Below are positions 54,710-63,917 of a DNA stretch of 64,000 bases, in pieces. The stretch is from the NCBI GenBank assembly GCA_011390335.1, contig JAABSO010000002.1:151630-215629 (forward strand), written 5' to 3'. Within the stretch, counting starts at the first letter, position 1. The number at the start of each line of letters is the position of its first letter. The notes under the pieces are model-generated. The model was not told the DNA's origin. It saw only the letters and a program-made list of their open reading frames with translations, and did not search any database. The DNA comes from Desulfotignum sp. (lineage in GTDB: Bacteria > Desulfobacterota > Desulfobacteria > Desulfobacterales > Desulfobacteraceae). The translations under genes were made by a program, and so were the position numbers.

Positions 54710-54780
54710 CCCCTGTGGGTGCCTTGTGACCGGACCGTCAGATCAAAAATCTCGGGCCGGGCGCAAGGCACTCACAGGGG
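54710..54780 (+). repeat. Long hairpin repeat, copy 4
   Basis: A 19-bp outer stem (54710-54728 with 54762-54780; CCCCTGTGGGTGCCTTGTG) includes two wobble pairs that are G.U on the plus strand and A.C on the minus. Inside are an A.G mismatch, CCGG/CCGG, a second A.G mismatch, CCG/CGG, a TC bulge, AGAT/ATCT and a 5-nt loop. It lies between hutU and hutC. Confidence 0.85.
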
Positions 54781-54849
54781 ACGGGCTTCAAGGGATTTTG
54801 CACAGGCCCGGTTCTCTTCAGGAAATAATGATAAGGAATAAAACGAATT

Positions 54850-55569
54850 GTGGAAACTTTTACACGCCCCGGGGCTTTGTATGAACAGATCAAACAGCAG
54901 ATCATAAGAGAGATTGACGCAGGCCGCCTGAAACCCGATGACAAGGTGCCATCGGAAACCCGCCTGGCAAAAGAATTCAGGGCCTCCCGCATGACCGCCA
55001 ACCGGGCATTAAAGGAGTTGGCCGAAGACGGCCGCATCATTCGGATCCAGGGGGTGGGCACCTTTGTGGCCCGGCCCAAGCCGGATGCGGCCCTGCTGGA
55101 GATAAAGAGCATTGCCAGAGAAATCGCTGACTGGGGCGGGATTCATTCCTGTGAGGTCCTGGTGCTGGCAAAAGAAAAACTTTCTTTGAACATCGGGGCA
55201 AAAATGGGCCTGACCCCGGGCAGGGAGGTGTTTCATTCCATCCTGCTCCATAAGGATTCAGGTGCAGTGATTCAGTATTCAGAGCGTTACGTCAATCCTG
55301 GCGTGGCTCCGCACTATCTGGAACAAGATTATACACAGATCACCCCTAGTGATTACCTGCTTGGAGTTGCCCCGGTCCAGGAAGCGGAACATGTGATCGA
55401 GGCGGTGCGCTGTCCTTCCCATGTGCAGAAATATCTGAAGACAGCACCTGGAGAACCCTGTCTGTGCCTGACCCGGCGTACCTGGTCCTTTGATCAGGTG
55501 GCCACCTTCAGCACCATGATCTCACCGGGATCACGGTATAAACTCAAAGGAAAATTCAACAGAGGATAA
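54850..55569 (+). CDS. hutC: GntR/HutC-family repressor of histidine utilisation
   Basis: Regulator of 239 residues. The N-terminal winged helix has ALYEQIKQQIIREIDAG and SRMTANRALKELAEDG. A UTRA effector domain follows (about 90-235) with QYSERYVNP and the terminal LCLTRRTWS, as in HutC proteins that bind urocanate. It is divergent from hutU and 4 bp upstream of hutH, so it should autoregulate and control both arms. It starts at GTG 54850 with AAGGA 12 bases upstream, a rather long spacing. Confidence 0.92.
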   Translation: METFTRPGALYEQIKQQIIREIDAGRLKPDDKVPSETRLAKEFRASRMTANRALKELAEDGRIIRIQGVGTFVARPKPDAALLEIKSIAREIADWGGIHSCEVLVLAKEKLSLNIGAKMGLTPGREVFHSILLHKDSGAVIQYSERYVNPGVAPHYLEQDYTQITPSDYLLGVAPVQEAEHVIEAVRCPSHVQKYLKTAPGEPCLCLTRRTWSFDQVATFSTMISPGSRYKLKGKFNRG

Positions 55570-55573
55570 ACCA

Positions 55574-57106
55574 GTGAAAAAGACCATTAGCCTTAACGGA
55601 GAGCAGTTCCAGCTGGAGGAGTTGGTGGATGTTGCCAGAAACGGCACCAGCATCGCCATTGCCGGTGCATCCAAAGCAAAGATTAACAAGTCCCGCGCCC
55701 TGGTGGACAAATGGGTGAAGGACGGGGTACGCATTTACGGGGTGACCACCGGTTTCGGTGCCCTGTCTGATGTCACCATTTCTTTGGAAAATACCCGGCG
55801 GCTGCAGAAAAAAATATTATTTTCCCATGCAGCCGGCATGGGACGGCATATGGAAGAGGATGTGGTCCGGGCCATGATGGCCCTGCGGGTCAATGATTTT
55901 TGTCGGGGCAACTCCGGGCTGCACCTGCAAACCATCCAGATGCTGGCGGACATGCTCAACAGCGGCATTGTGCCCATGGTGCCGGAAAAAGGTTCGGTGG
56001 GGGCCAGCGGGGACCTGGTGCCCATGGCCCACCTGGCCCTGGTGATGATCGGCGAAGGAGAAGCCTTTGTGGACGGCATCCGCATGTCCGGTGCAAAAGC
56101 TTTGGCATCCCGGACCCTGGAACCTCTGGAACTGGCGGCCGGAGAAGGCCTGGCCCTGATCAACGGCACCCAGTTCATGATTGCCCTGGGGTGCCTGGCA
56201 CTGCATGATGCCCTGAACCTGTGCAAGCATGCGGATATTGCCGCATCCATGAGCCTGGAAACCCTCATGGGCACCAGAACCGCCTTTGATCCCAGGATCC
56301 ACCAGGTACGGCCCCACCAGGGCCAGATCATGGCGGCCCGGAACATGCTGAAAATTACGGAAAATTCAGAAATCATCTCTTCCCACGAGGACTGCTCAAG
56401 GGTCCAGGATGCCTATACCCTGCGGTGTTCTCCCCAGGTTCATGGGGCCTCCTGGGATGCCTTTGCCTATGTGGACAAGGTGATCCGGGTGGAGATGAAC
56501 GCCTCCACGGAGAACCCCTTGATCTTTCCCGAGTCGGAAGAGTTTTTATCCGGTGGCAATTTCCACGGACAGCCTCTGGCCCTGGCCTGTGATTTTTTAG
56601 GCATTGCCATAGCCGAGCTGGCCAATATCTCCGAGCGGCGCATCGAACGCCTGGTGAATCCTTACCTGTCTGGTTTGCCGGCATTTCTGGTGGAGGACGG
56701 GGGGCTCAATTCCGGGTATATGATCGCCCAGTATGCAGCAGCTGCTCTGGTTTCTGAAAACAAGGTGCTGGCCCATCCTGCATCCGTGGATTCCATCCCG
56801 ACCTCTGCCAATAAGGAAGACCATGTATCCATGGGGGCCATTGCCGCCAGAAAATGCCGGGATATCGTGGAAAACGCAGAGGAAGTCATTGCCATTGAGC
56901 TGCTGTGCGGGGCCCAGGCCATTGATCTGTTCACCAATATCAAGGCAGGAGACGGCACCCTGGCAGCCTATAATACCATCCGGCAGCAGGTGGATTACAT
57001 GAAAGAAGACCGGCTGCTGTCCACAGACATTGCAACAATCAAACAGATGCTCAAAGACGGGGCCATTGTCCGGGCCGTGGAAGCGGCAGTGGGCAAACTG
57101 TACTAA
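55574..57106 (+). CDS. hutH: Histidine ammonia-lyase
   Basis: First step of histidine breakdown: L-histidine -> urocanate + NH3. The MIO triad is Ala144-Ser145-Gly146 in GSVGASGDLVPMAH, and the histidine-selecting His85 is in FSHAAGMG. YGVTTGFGAL and STENPLIFPE are also typical. The length of 510 residues is normal. It contrasts with the second MIO enzyme at 23108, which lacks these HutH features. It begins at GTG 55574, 4 bp after hutC, with AGAGGA upstream. Confidence 0.96.
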   Translation: MKKTISLNGEQFQLEELVDVARNGTSIAIAGASKAKINKSRALVDKWVKDGVRIYGVTTGFGALSDVTISLENTRRLQKKILFSHAAGMGRHMEEDVVRAMMALRVNDFCRGNSGLHLQTIQMLADMLNSGIVPMVPEKGSVGASGDLVPMAHLALVMIGEGEAFVDGIRMSGAKALASRTLEPLELAAGEGLALINGTQFMIALGCLALHDALNLCKHADIAASMSLETLMGTRTAFDPRIHQVRPHQGQIMAARNMLKITENSEIISSHEDCSRVQDAYTLRCSPQVHGASWDAFAYVDKVIRVEMNASTENPLIFPESEEFLSGGNFHGQPLALACDFLGIAIAELANISERRIERLVNPYLSGLPAFLVEDGGLNSGYMIAQYAAAALVSENKVLAHPASVDSIPTSANKEDHVSMGAIAARKCRDIVENAEEVIAIELLCGAQAIDLFTNIKAGDGTLAAYNTIRQQVDYMKEDRLLSTDIATIKQMLKDGAIVRAVEAAVGKLY

Positions 57107-57179
57107 CGCGGGAAGCCCTCAACCCAAATGCCGCTCCTGATTTTCTTATTTTTTTAACAGAAACTGAGGAGTAAGGCGC

Positions 57180-57905
57180 CTAAAGCCGCACCAGCTTCAG
57201 GTTGCCCCACAGCCCGATCTGTGTGCCCATAATGATCACCAGCCCCTGGATCCCGGGGATCTGTCTGCCTTTTTCCAGGGTGCCGGGGATATCATCACCG
57301 GTCTTGACCTGGTTGGCCAGGCCGGTGGCTGCCGCATCCGCCAGCATGCAGGATTGGGCCATGACCATGACCGCATCTGCTTTGCCAAAGCTTGTGGAAT
57401 GCCCGAATGTGCCTGATGAGGTGCACACCCCGAAGGCGGCGTCCTGTTTTGGCACCTGTATGCCCGTGGTCATACTCAAAGGAGAGGTGCCGGCAAAAAT
57501 GGTCAGCACGGTGTCGGTGCCGGAGCAGACAAAAATATCGCCCCCGTTTTCCACGATGACCTCTGACGAAAAGGACAACAGGTGCTGCCCCGTATATTCG
57601 GCCACCGCCCCTGCCACCGCAGCCATGGGGCCCACATGGGCTGCATCGGCTGCCTGCGCCATATCCCGGATGATCAGAGGCGCTTTGTCTGGGACTTTCA
57701 TTGGCACCAGGGAGTTGGCAAAGGCGGGATACGCCCGGATATGGTTTTCTATCAATCCCCGGCACCGGCGCACCGCCTGTATAGCCTGTCCGGACAGATC
57801 CATATCCGCCTGGATGTGCAGATTGGTTTCCTGTACCGTGATTTCAAAGGATGTCAGCCCTTTTTTTCTTTGCTGCTGCCGGTAAATGCGGCGGTCTTCA
57901 AACAT
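57180..57905 (-). CDS. UPF0280 family protein (ApbE-superfamily-like)
   Basis: Protein of 241 residues. HVGPMAAVAGAVAEY, VIVENGGDIFV and the C-terminal GQADAVMVMA-like region (FGKADAVMVMAQSC) match UPF0280, which is distantly related to the FMN transferase ApbE. The function is unknown. It overlaps the end of the upstream dGTPase gene by 8 bp, suggesting co-translation. Confidence 0.87.
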   Translation of the reverse strand: MFEDRRIYRQQQRKKGLTSFEITVQETNLHIQADMDLSGQAIQAVRRCRGLIENHIRAYPAFANSLVPMKVPDKAPLIIRDMAQAADAAHVGPMAAVAGAVAEYTGQHLLSFSSEVIVENGGDIFVCSGTDTVLTIFAGTSPLSMTTGIQVPKQDAAFGVCTSSGTFGHSTSFGKADAVMVMAQSCMLADAAATGLANQVKTGDDIPGTLEKGRQIPGIQGLVIIMGTQIGLWGNLKLVRL

Positions 57906-59118
57906 GGTCCACCGGTTTGGGACGTAGACGGGCAGGGGCCTGGCGGATAAAATAGGAATCAGTCATGCCGGAGATGAAATCACGCACCATCTGGGGGGGC
58001 GAATGGGTCTGGCAATAGGTATCGGACATGTCCGCCAGAAACCGGGTAAAGATGACAGAAGCCCTGTTTTCTTTTTCCAGATCATTCAGGTACCGGCAAA
58101 ACAAATGTTCATATATGGTGCCGATGGATCCCAGGTGTTGTTTGATGGCCGGGTTTTTGTAAATACGGCTGTAATTGAAATTTTTGAGTGCCTGCAGGGC
58201 CTGGCCGGTTTCTTGAGAAAATCCCACAAAAGGCTGGTCCAGGCTGGTGGCGATCAGATCGGTCACCAGGGTGAACACAATGGTGCCGTTGGTGCTGCCC
58301 AGGGTGGTGCGGCACAGATCCGGGATCTGGTCTCTTTTTACCAGTCCCAGGCGGATGCCGTCCTCCAGGTCCCGGCCGATGTAGCTGATGGTGTCGGCCA
58401 TGCGCACCACGCATCCCTCCAGGGTCATGGGAGAGAAACTGGTCTTTTCTGTTGCATGAAATGTTTCGGTCATGCGGTCCAGATCGGCAAAGGTTCTCTG
58501 TCCATGGGGTGCCAGTTGCTGGATATGGGTTTCACCGTCATGGCACAAAATGGTATCCAGGGTCTGGAGACTCAGGTTCCACCCGCTGCCCTTGCGTTCA
58601 ATTTTATCCAGAAACTGGAGGCTCTGGACATTGTGGTGAAAATATCCGGCCCCGCCGGCATGGGTCAATCTGGATAAAAACCGCTCACCGTCATGGCCGA
58701 ACGGGGGATGGCCGATGTCATGGCCTAAGCTGGCTGCCTCAATCAGGTCCTGGTTGAGCCCAAGGTACCGGCCGATGGTTCTGGCCACCCGGGACAACAG
58801 CTGCACATGCAGGACCCGGTGGGTGAGATGATCATTTTGGATCAGGGAAAATACCTGGGTTTTGTCAATGTATCGGGTAAAGGCCAGGGAGTTGAGTATC
58901 CGGTCTGCATCCTGGCTGAAGGACTGGCGGTATTCATTGTGTGCCAGTTTTTCCGGATACCGCCGGACGGCGGACCGGGAAAGGCAGGCCAGGGATCCAA
59001 GCGTTTCCTGTTCCCTGTTGTTCAGGCGCTGCTGCAGATCCCTGGCTTTTTTCAGGCGGTCTTCCACGGTGCAATCCCTGTCATCTGAATTCAGACGGTT
59101 AACAGGGGCCGACATCAT
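57898..59118 (-). CDS. dgt: Deoxyguanosinetriphosphate triphosphohydrolase-like protein
   Basis: HD-domain dNTPase of 406 residues. The first metal His is in HLTHRVLHVQLLSRVAR, the HD pair in SLGHDIGHPPFGHDGE, and the later Asp in VRMADTISYIGRD. Such enzymes remove triphosphate from dNTPs and limit dNTP pools or phage. It precedes the UPF0280 gene on the same strand. Confidence 0.92.
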   Translation of the reverse strand: MMSAPVNRLNSDDRDCTVEDRLKKARDLQQRLNNREQETLGSLACLSRSAVRRYPEKLAHNEYRQSFSQDADRILNSLAFTRYIDKTQVFSLIQNDHLTHRVLHVQLLSRVARTIGRYLGLNQDLIEAASLGHDIGHPPFGHDGERFLSRLTHAGGAGYFHHNVQSLQFLDKIERKGSGWNLSLQTLDTILCHDGETHIQQLAPHGQRTFADLDRMTETFHATEKTSFSPMTLEGCVVRMADTISYIGRDLEDGIRLGLVKRDQIPDLCRTTLGSTNGTIVFTLVTDLIATSLDQPFVGFSQETGQALQALKNFNYSRIYKNPAIKQHLGSIGTIYEHLFCRYLNDLEKENRASVIFTRFLADMSDTYCQTHSPPQMVRDFISGMTDSYFIRQAPARLRPKPVDHV

Positions 59119-59164
59119 TCGGATGAATGGGATTTATTCACATGTCCTGCCCCTGACACACCAT

Positions 59165-60034
59165 CTAAAGCTGTTTGACGATGTTGTCCACCACATTGCT
59201 AAAGGCCTTGGTAAACGGGGTTTCCTTGTCCTGGAACATGATGGGAACCCCCTGGTCCCCGGAAACCACCACACCGGTGTCAAAGGGGATGGAACCCAGA
59301 AAGGTAAGTCCCTGTTCTTTGGCGGTTTTTTCGCCGCCCCCGTGCATGAACAGGTCAATGGCTTCATTGCAGTGGGGACAGGTGAACCCGGACATGTTTT
59401 CCACAATCCCCAGGGTTTTGAGCTTCACGGTTTTGCAGAATGATATGGATTTTCTGATGTCTGCCAGGGCCACTTCCTGGGGGGTGGTCACAATCACGCC
59501 CAAAGCTTCGGGAATGGTCTGGACCACGGTGAGGGGTTCGTCTCCTGTGCCGGGGGGCGCGTCAATGATCAGAAAATCCAGGTCTCCCCAGTCCACCATG
59601 CCCACAAACTGCTGGATCATGCCGGCCTTGGCAGGTCCCCGCCAGATGATGGCCTGGTCCTTGTCCTGCATCAGGGCCTGGACAGATACCACCTTGAGGT
59701 TGTCATTGATCTGTTTGGGAATAAGGCGCTGCTGGTCAGGGGTGATATCCAGCAGCTCTGTGAGCCCCAGCATTTGGGCGATGGACGGTCCATGCACATC
59801 CACATCCATAAGCCCTGTCTTGTATCCCTTTTTTGACAGCACCGCTGCCAGGTTGGCGGATACGCTGCTTTTGCCCACACCACCCTTGCCTGAGAGTACG
59901 AAAATTTTATGTTTGATTCTGGCCAGAGACTTCTTGATCATGGCCTGCTGTTCCTGCTGCTTTCTGGCCATATCCCCGTCCTGGGAAGGACATCCCTGGG
60001 GTTTTTTTGCCTTGTCAACGCTGTCGTGAATCAT
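59165..60034 (-). CDS. mrp: Mrp/NBP35-family iron-sulfur cluster carrier ATPase
   Basis: P-loop ATPase of 289 residues involved in Fe-S cluster transfer. The deviant Walker A GKGGVGKS is at residues 49-56, followed by DVDVHGPSIAQMLG, DAPPGTGDEPL and a C-terminal CPHC pair (FTCPHCNEAI) that bridges a labile cluster between subunits. An N-terminal extension has one further Cys (GCPSQDG), as in NBP35-like proteins. It is relevant to an anaerobe with many Fe-S enzymes. Confidence 0.94.
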   Translation of the reverse strand: MIHDSVDKAKKPQGCPSQDGDMARKQQEQQAMIKKSLARIKHKIFVLSGKGGVGKSSVSANLAAVLSKKGYKTGLMDVDVHGPSIAQMLGLTELLDITPDQQRLIPKQINDNLKVVSVQALMQDKDQAIIWRGPAKAGMIQQFVGMVDWGDLDFLIIDAPPGTGDEPLTVVQTIPEALGVIVTTPQEVALADIRKSISFCKTVKLKTLGIVENMSGFTCPHCNEAIDLFMHGGGEKTAKEQGLTFLGSIPFDTGVVVSGDQGVPIMFQDKETPFTKAFSNVVDNIVKQL

Positions 60035-60109
60035 TGTATTGTATGTCTCCTTTTGAGAGGTCCATGGTTGCAGTCTTAATTGCTATGGTTGAACCACAAC
60101 TAATAATTG

Positions 60110-60871
60110 TCATGATCCGGTTGGTGTCAACTGGAAAACCGATTCTTTGACCGGTATGTTGGGCCAGAACCGGGTGATGCGTACCTGGGCTTTCTGCAGG
60201 CTGCCGCTGGTAATAGTCATATGCACAGGGACCATGCTTCTTTCAATCCTGTCAAAAGCATGGTAACGGATTTCCCAGCGGGCGGTATCCTCTCTGTCCA
60301 GCAGCCGCAGTTTTTTTATGGTATCATCTGCATGCAGAACCAGTTCCTGGGAAAGGGAGCTGAACCTCTTCCCCAGCCTGATCCGAAAAGGGTCATCCGG
60401 CAGAAACCAGGCATCATCAAAACTCTGGACAGGGATCTGCCCCAAAAGCAGGGAGATTAAATCTGACAGCCTTACCGGCACCTGGGTGTAGGGTTCCAGA
60501 TCCGGGTTTTCAGATGCCGGAGAATAGGGCTTGTGCCGGCCTGTATGGGAAATAAAAGTAACCCGGCTGCCGTCTGACACAATTGTCTCCACAGGATGAC
60601 CGGAAGCGGTGAAGGTCATGCGTACCCGGTCCGGGGCCTGGGCAGCCCAGGCGATCTGGAACGTCTGTATACTGTTTTCTGATTCCAGGCGTACCCTGCC
60701 GGTTCCTTTGCTTGTGCGGATGTCCTGATTCATGTTCCGGAGGGCTGCTGCAGACTGCCATGCTGTCTTGTCCAGACCGGGGTCGGTTTCGGGCCGTTGT
60801 GTGGCGCAGCCGATCAGGCAGACAACAGCGCAGACCAGGGCTGTAAAAAAATGGGTATGGACAGGTTTCAT
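60110..60871 (-). CDS. Outer-membrane lipoprotein, LolB/DUF4292-like
   Basis: Lipoprotein of 253 residues with signal and lipobox LIGC at about residues 19-22. The beta-rich body (GTGRVRLESENSIQTFQIAW, DRVRMTFTASGHPVETIVSD) resembles the LolA/LolB fold. It overlaps the upstream TPR lipoprotein gene by 4 bp (ATGA), so the two are probably made together. A role in lipoprotein or lipid handling is plausible but not shown. Confidence 0.7.
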   Translation of the reverse strand: MKPVHTHFFTALVCAVVCLIGCATQRPETDPGLDKTAWQSAAALRNMNQDIRTSKGTGRVRLESENSIQTFQIAWAAQAPDRVRMTFTASGHPVETIVSDGSRVTFISHTGRHKPYSPASENPDLEPYTQVPVRLSDLISLLLGQIPVQSFDDAWFLPDDPFRIRLGKRFSSLSQELVLHADDTIKKLRLLDREDTARWEIRYHAFDRIERSMVPVHMTITSGSLQKAQVRITRFWPNIPVKESVFQLTPTGS

Positions 60872-62655
60872 TGCGCGGGCTGCTTTTCTTTCCGGGTGTC
60901 AGGGAAGGGCAGCTGCAGTTCAAGGTCCTTGATTTTTGCTTCCAGTTCCAGCACCAGGTCTGCATCTTCCTCTTTTGCATTGACAAGGGCCTTGTGATAC
61001 ACAGCCAAGGCTTTGGATAACCGGCCGGTTTTGACATAGGCATCTGCCAGATGGGTGGCAATAATGGATTCATATTCTGTGAGGGTTGCAGCCTTTTCCA
61101 GATAAAAGACCGCTTTTTCATATTCTTGTTTTTTATAATAGACCCATCCCATGCTGTCTGTGATATAGACGTCATCCGGTTTGATTTTCAGGGCTTTTTT
61201 TATCAAAGCCTCAGCCTGGTCCAGGTGAATTCCCAGGTCAGCATAGGTGTAGCCCAGATAGTTAAGGGCAGAGGCATCATCCGGATCAATACGGATAATT
61301 TCCTTCATGGTGGCAATACACGCTTTTTTTTGTCCTGCCTTGTCCTGAATCGCTCCCAGCCGGAACAGCAGCGATGTGTTTTCAGGTGCATCTGCCAGAC
61401 CTTTGGCAAGCAGATCCATGGCTTTTTCCAGATGGCCCTCCTGTTCATAAAATGCAGAAAGATAGGATATGATATCAATATCTTTGGGATCTTTTTTGTG
61501 GTGGTCCTCAAGAAATGCCACAGCTTTTTTTCCCTGACCCATTTTCCGGTATAAAAATCCAATGGTCAAAAGGGTTTTCTTATACTGGGGGTGGGCAGAC
61601 GATACTTTGAGATAATGCTGGATGGCTGATTTTGGATTGTCTGCTGATTCATGGACCATCCCCAAAAAAAAATTGAGGTTGTCATTGTCCGGATCTGCCT
61701 TGAGCAGTTCGGAAAAAACGATCACTGCATCATCATACCGTTTTTGTGAGATATAGGTGTCCACCGCCACCATAACCATCCGGGAGCTGGTTGATGCATG
61801 TTTCCCCAGTTCATCAAACAGGTATCCGGCTTTGTCTTTTTGTCCTGTTTTGTGGTAGATCAGGGCTGTTTCCAGTAATGCACGGTCATTTTCCGGTTCT
61901 ATTTCCAGTATTTCTTCATAGATTCCCAGTATTTTTTCATGGCTGATATCATCAGCCTGGCGGCGCAGAATTTCAATGAGTTTGAACCTGGGCTCAACAA
62001 GGTCCGGTTCCAGGCTAATGGTTTTTAAAAATGCCTGTTCTGCCGCTGTATAATTGCCGGAAAGAAGATAGGCTTCTCCCAGATAAAAATGGGCCACATA
62101 ATATTGGGGCAGGTGGGTAGCCATCCGGGAAAACAATTCCAGGGCCCGGGAAAACTGCTGGTTTTCCATGAAGATTTTTCCCAGGCGCAGATAGGTTTCC
62201 TTGTTTTCCGGGTCCAGGTCCAGAATTTGTCCCAACAAAGAAAGCATCTGGTCCTGGCTGCCGGTGTCTTTTTTCAGGCGCACCAGCATGAGCAGATTAT
62301 CCACGTCATCTGGATCTTTTTCTGCCAATGCCTCTGCCAGTGCCAGCGCTTTTTCTTCCTGTCCCATTTCAAGATGCAGCCGGATAAGATCCCGTCTTAA
62401 AAACGCGGATTCCGGATCTTCTGCAATGGCCTTTTCAAGGGATTTGACCGCGGGTTCTACCTGGTCCTGCTGGTGCAGTACCAGAGATTCCAGATAATAA
62501 TATCTTGCAGACAAAGATGGTGTGGGTACTGATGTGTCATGGGGTAAAAAATCTGCCGAAGTCTGGACCACGGGTGCTGCAGGCTGGATCTGGCTGCACC
62601 CGGAAAGGCAGAGAACCGCTGCCGGTATGCATATCTGGACAATAAATTTTTTCAT
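60868..62655 (-). CDS. TPR-repeat lipoprotein
   Basis: Protein of 595 residues. A signal peptide with lipobox CLSGC near residue 19 is followed by roughly 14-16 tetratricopeptide repeats (for example AEQAFLKTISLEPDLVEPRF and ALNYLGYTYADLGIHLDQAE) and a Lys/Glu-rich C-terminus. It probably scaffolds an envelope complex. ATG 62655 gives a proper lipoprotein signal; a start at 62700 would overlap rpoH. It lies 28 bp after rpoH. Confidence 0.85.
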   Translation of the reverse strand: MKKFIVQICIPAAVLCLSGCSQIQPAAPVVQTSADFLPHDTSVPTPSLSARYYYLESLVLHQQDQVEPAVKSLEKAIAEDPESAFLRRDLIRLHLEMGQEEKALALAEALAEKDPDDVDNLLMLVRLKKDTGSQDQMLSLLGQILDLDPENKETYLRLGKIFMENQQFSRALELFSRMATHLPQYYVAHFYLGEAYLLSGNYTAAEQAFLKTISLEPDLVEPRFKLIEILRRQADDISHEKILGIYEEILEIEPENDRALLETALIYHKTGQKDKAGYLFDELGKHASTSSRMVMVAVDTYISQKRYDDAVIVFSELLKADPDNDNLNFFLGMVHESADNPKSAIQHYLKVSSAHPQYKKTLLTIGFLYRKMGQGKKAVAFLEDHHKKDPKDIDIISYLSAFYEQEGHLEKAMDLLAKGLADAPENTSLLFRLGAIQDKAGQKKACIATMKEIIRIDPDDASALNYLGYTYADLGIHLDQAEALIKKALKIKPDDVYITDSMGWVYYKKQEYEKAVFYLEKAATLTEYESIIATHLADAYVKTGRLSKALAVYHKALVNAKEEDADLVLELEAKIKDLELQLPFPDTRKEKQPAQ

Positions 62656-62683
62656 GGTTTCTATTACACTGTATATTGGCATT

Positions 62684-63649
62684 TTATTGGCTGTGGTCAT
62701 ACATGTCGAAATCCGGCATGTCTTTTTTAAAAAAGGCTTTCATTTTTTTGAGGATATTATTTTCAATCTGCCGTACCCGTTCTCTGGAGATATTGTATTC
62801 TTCACCGATCTCCTGGAGGGTCTGGGGAGAGTCTGAAAAAATCCGCCGTTCAAAAATCTCCAGCTCTCTGTCATTGAGGGTGGTTTTAAAGTTAGTCACT
62901 TTGGTGTGTAAAATGTCCTCTATCTCTTTTTTCGCCATCTGATCTTCAGAGGAATCCGATTCTGTATTGATAAATTCGATGCGTTCAGTGTTGGAATCGT
63001 TTTTTAAAGGCTCATCTAAGGACAGATCCCAATTGGCCAGGCGCTGGTCCATATCCATCACCTCTTTTTCAGATACCCCCAGCCGTTCAGACAAAAGTTT
63101 GGGTTTGGGATCAAATCCCTGTTCAATAAGCAGCTGTTTTTCTTTTTTCAAGCGGAAAAATAGTTTGCGCTGGCCCTGGGTGGTGCCGATTTTGACCATG
63201 CGCCAGTTGTCCATGATGAATTTGAGAATATAGGCTTTAATCCAGAATGAGGCATAATAGGAAAATTTTACATTTTTATAGGGGTTGAATTTCTTGACCG
63301 CCTGTACAAGGCCGATATTGCCTTCCTGGATCAGGTCCAGCAGGTTCTGCATCCAGATCCGCTGGAATTCAAGGGCGATCTTCACCACCAGCCGCAGATT
63401 GGAGGTGGTCATGATGTAAGCGGCCTCCTGATCCCCTTCCTCCTGAATCCTTTTGCCCAGTTCAATTTCATCTTCCCGGTTCAGCAGTTTATACCGGTTG
63501 ATTTCATTCAGGTAGCTCTGGATGGGATCTGATTTGACCAGGGCTTTTGAATTGGATGCCCTTACCTTTGGCACCGGAAGAAGAAAATCTTTTTTGGATA
63601 ACCGTTTTTTATCTGTTTCAGAATGATTCTGATCTGTTTTGTTTTTCAT
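62684..63649 (-). CDS. rpoH: RNA polymerase sigma factor RpoH (sigma-32)
   Basis: Group 3 sigma factor for heat-shock genes, 321 residues. Region 2 has NLRLVVKIALEF, QNLLDLIQEGNIGLVQAV and SYYASFWIKAYIL; the RpoH box is QRKLFFRLKK. Region 4.2 has LQEIGEEYNISRERVRQIE. A TATACT (63695-63700, minus strand) about 45 bp before the start may be its -10 element. Confidence 0.94.
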   Translation of the reverse strand: MKNKTDQNHSETDKKRLSKKDFLLPVPKVRASNSKALVKSDPIQSYLNEINRYKLLNREDEIELGKRIQEEGDQEAAYIMTTSNLRLVVKIALEFQRIWMQNLLDLIQEGNIGLVQAVKKFNPYKNVKFSYYASFWIKAYILKFIMDNWRMVKIGTTQGQRKLFFRLKKEKQLLIEQGFDPKPKLLSERLGVSEKEVMDMDQRLANWDLSLDEPLKNDSNTERIEFINTESDSSEDQMAKKEIEDILHTKVTNFKTTLNDRELEIFERRIFSDSPQTLQEIGEEYNISRERVRQIENNILKKMKAFFKKDMPDFDMYDHSQ

Positions 63650-63805
63650 TCAATGAACCTTCAGCAATGCAAATGATAGATATATAAAAAATTGAGTATA
63701 CCATTATCATGGTTTGTATTAAAGCAATAAATTTTGCAAACCACCGAAGCCCTGGTATTTTTTACTGGACTTTTTTTAATGTATCTGTTAAAAAATCCAC
63801 CTGTT

Positions 63806-63882
<77 letters not shown>

Positions 63883-63917
63883 CTCTTTAATGTTTCGGTT
63901 TGTGACTACTCCCACCA

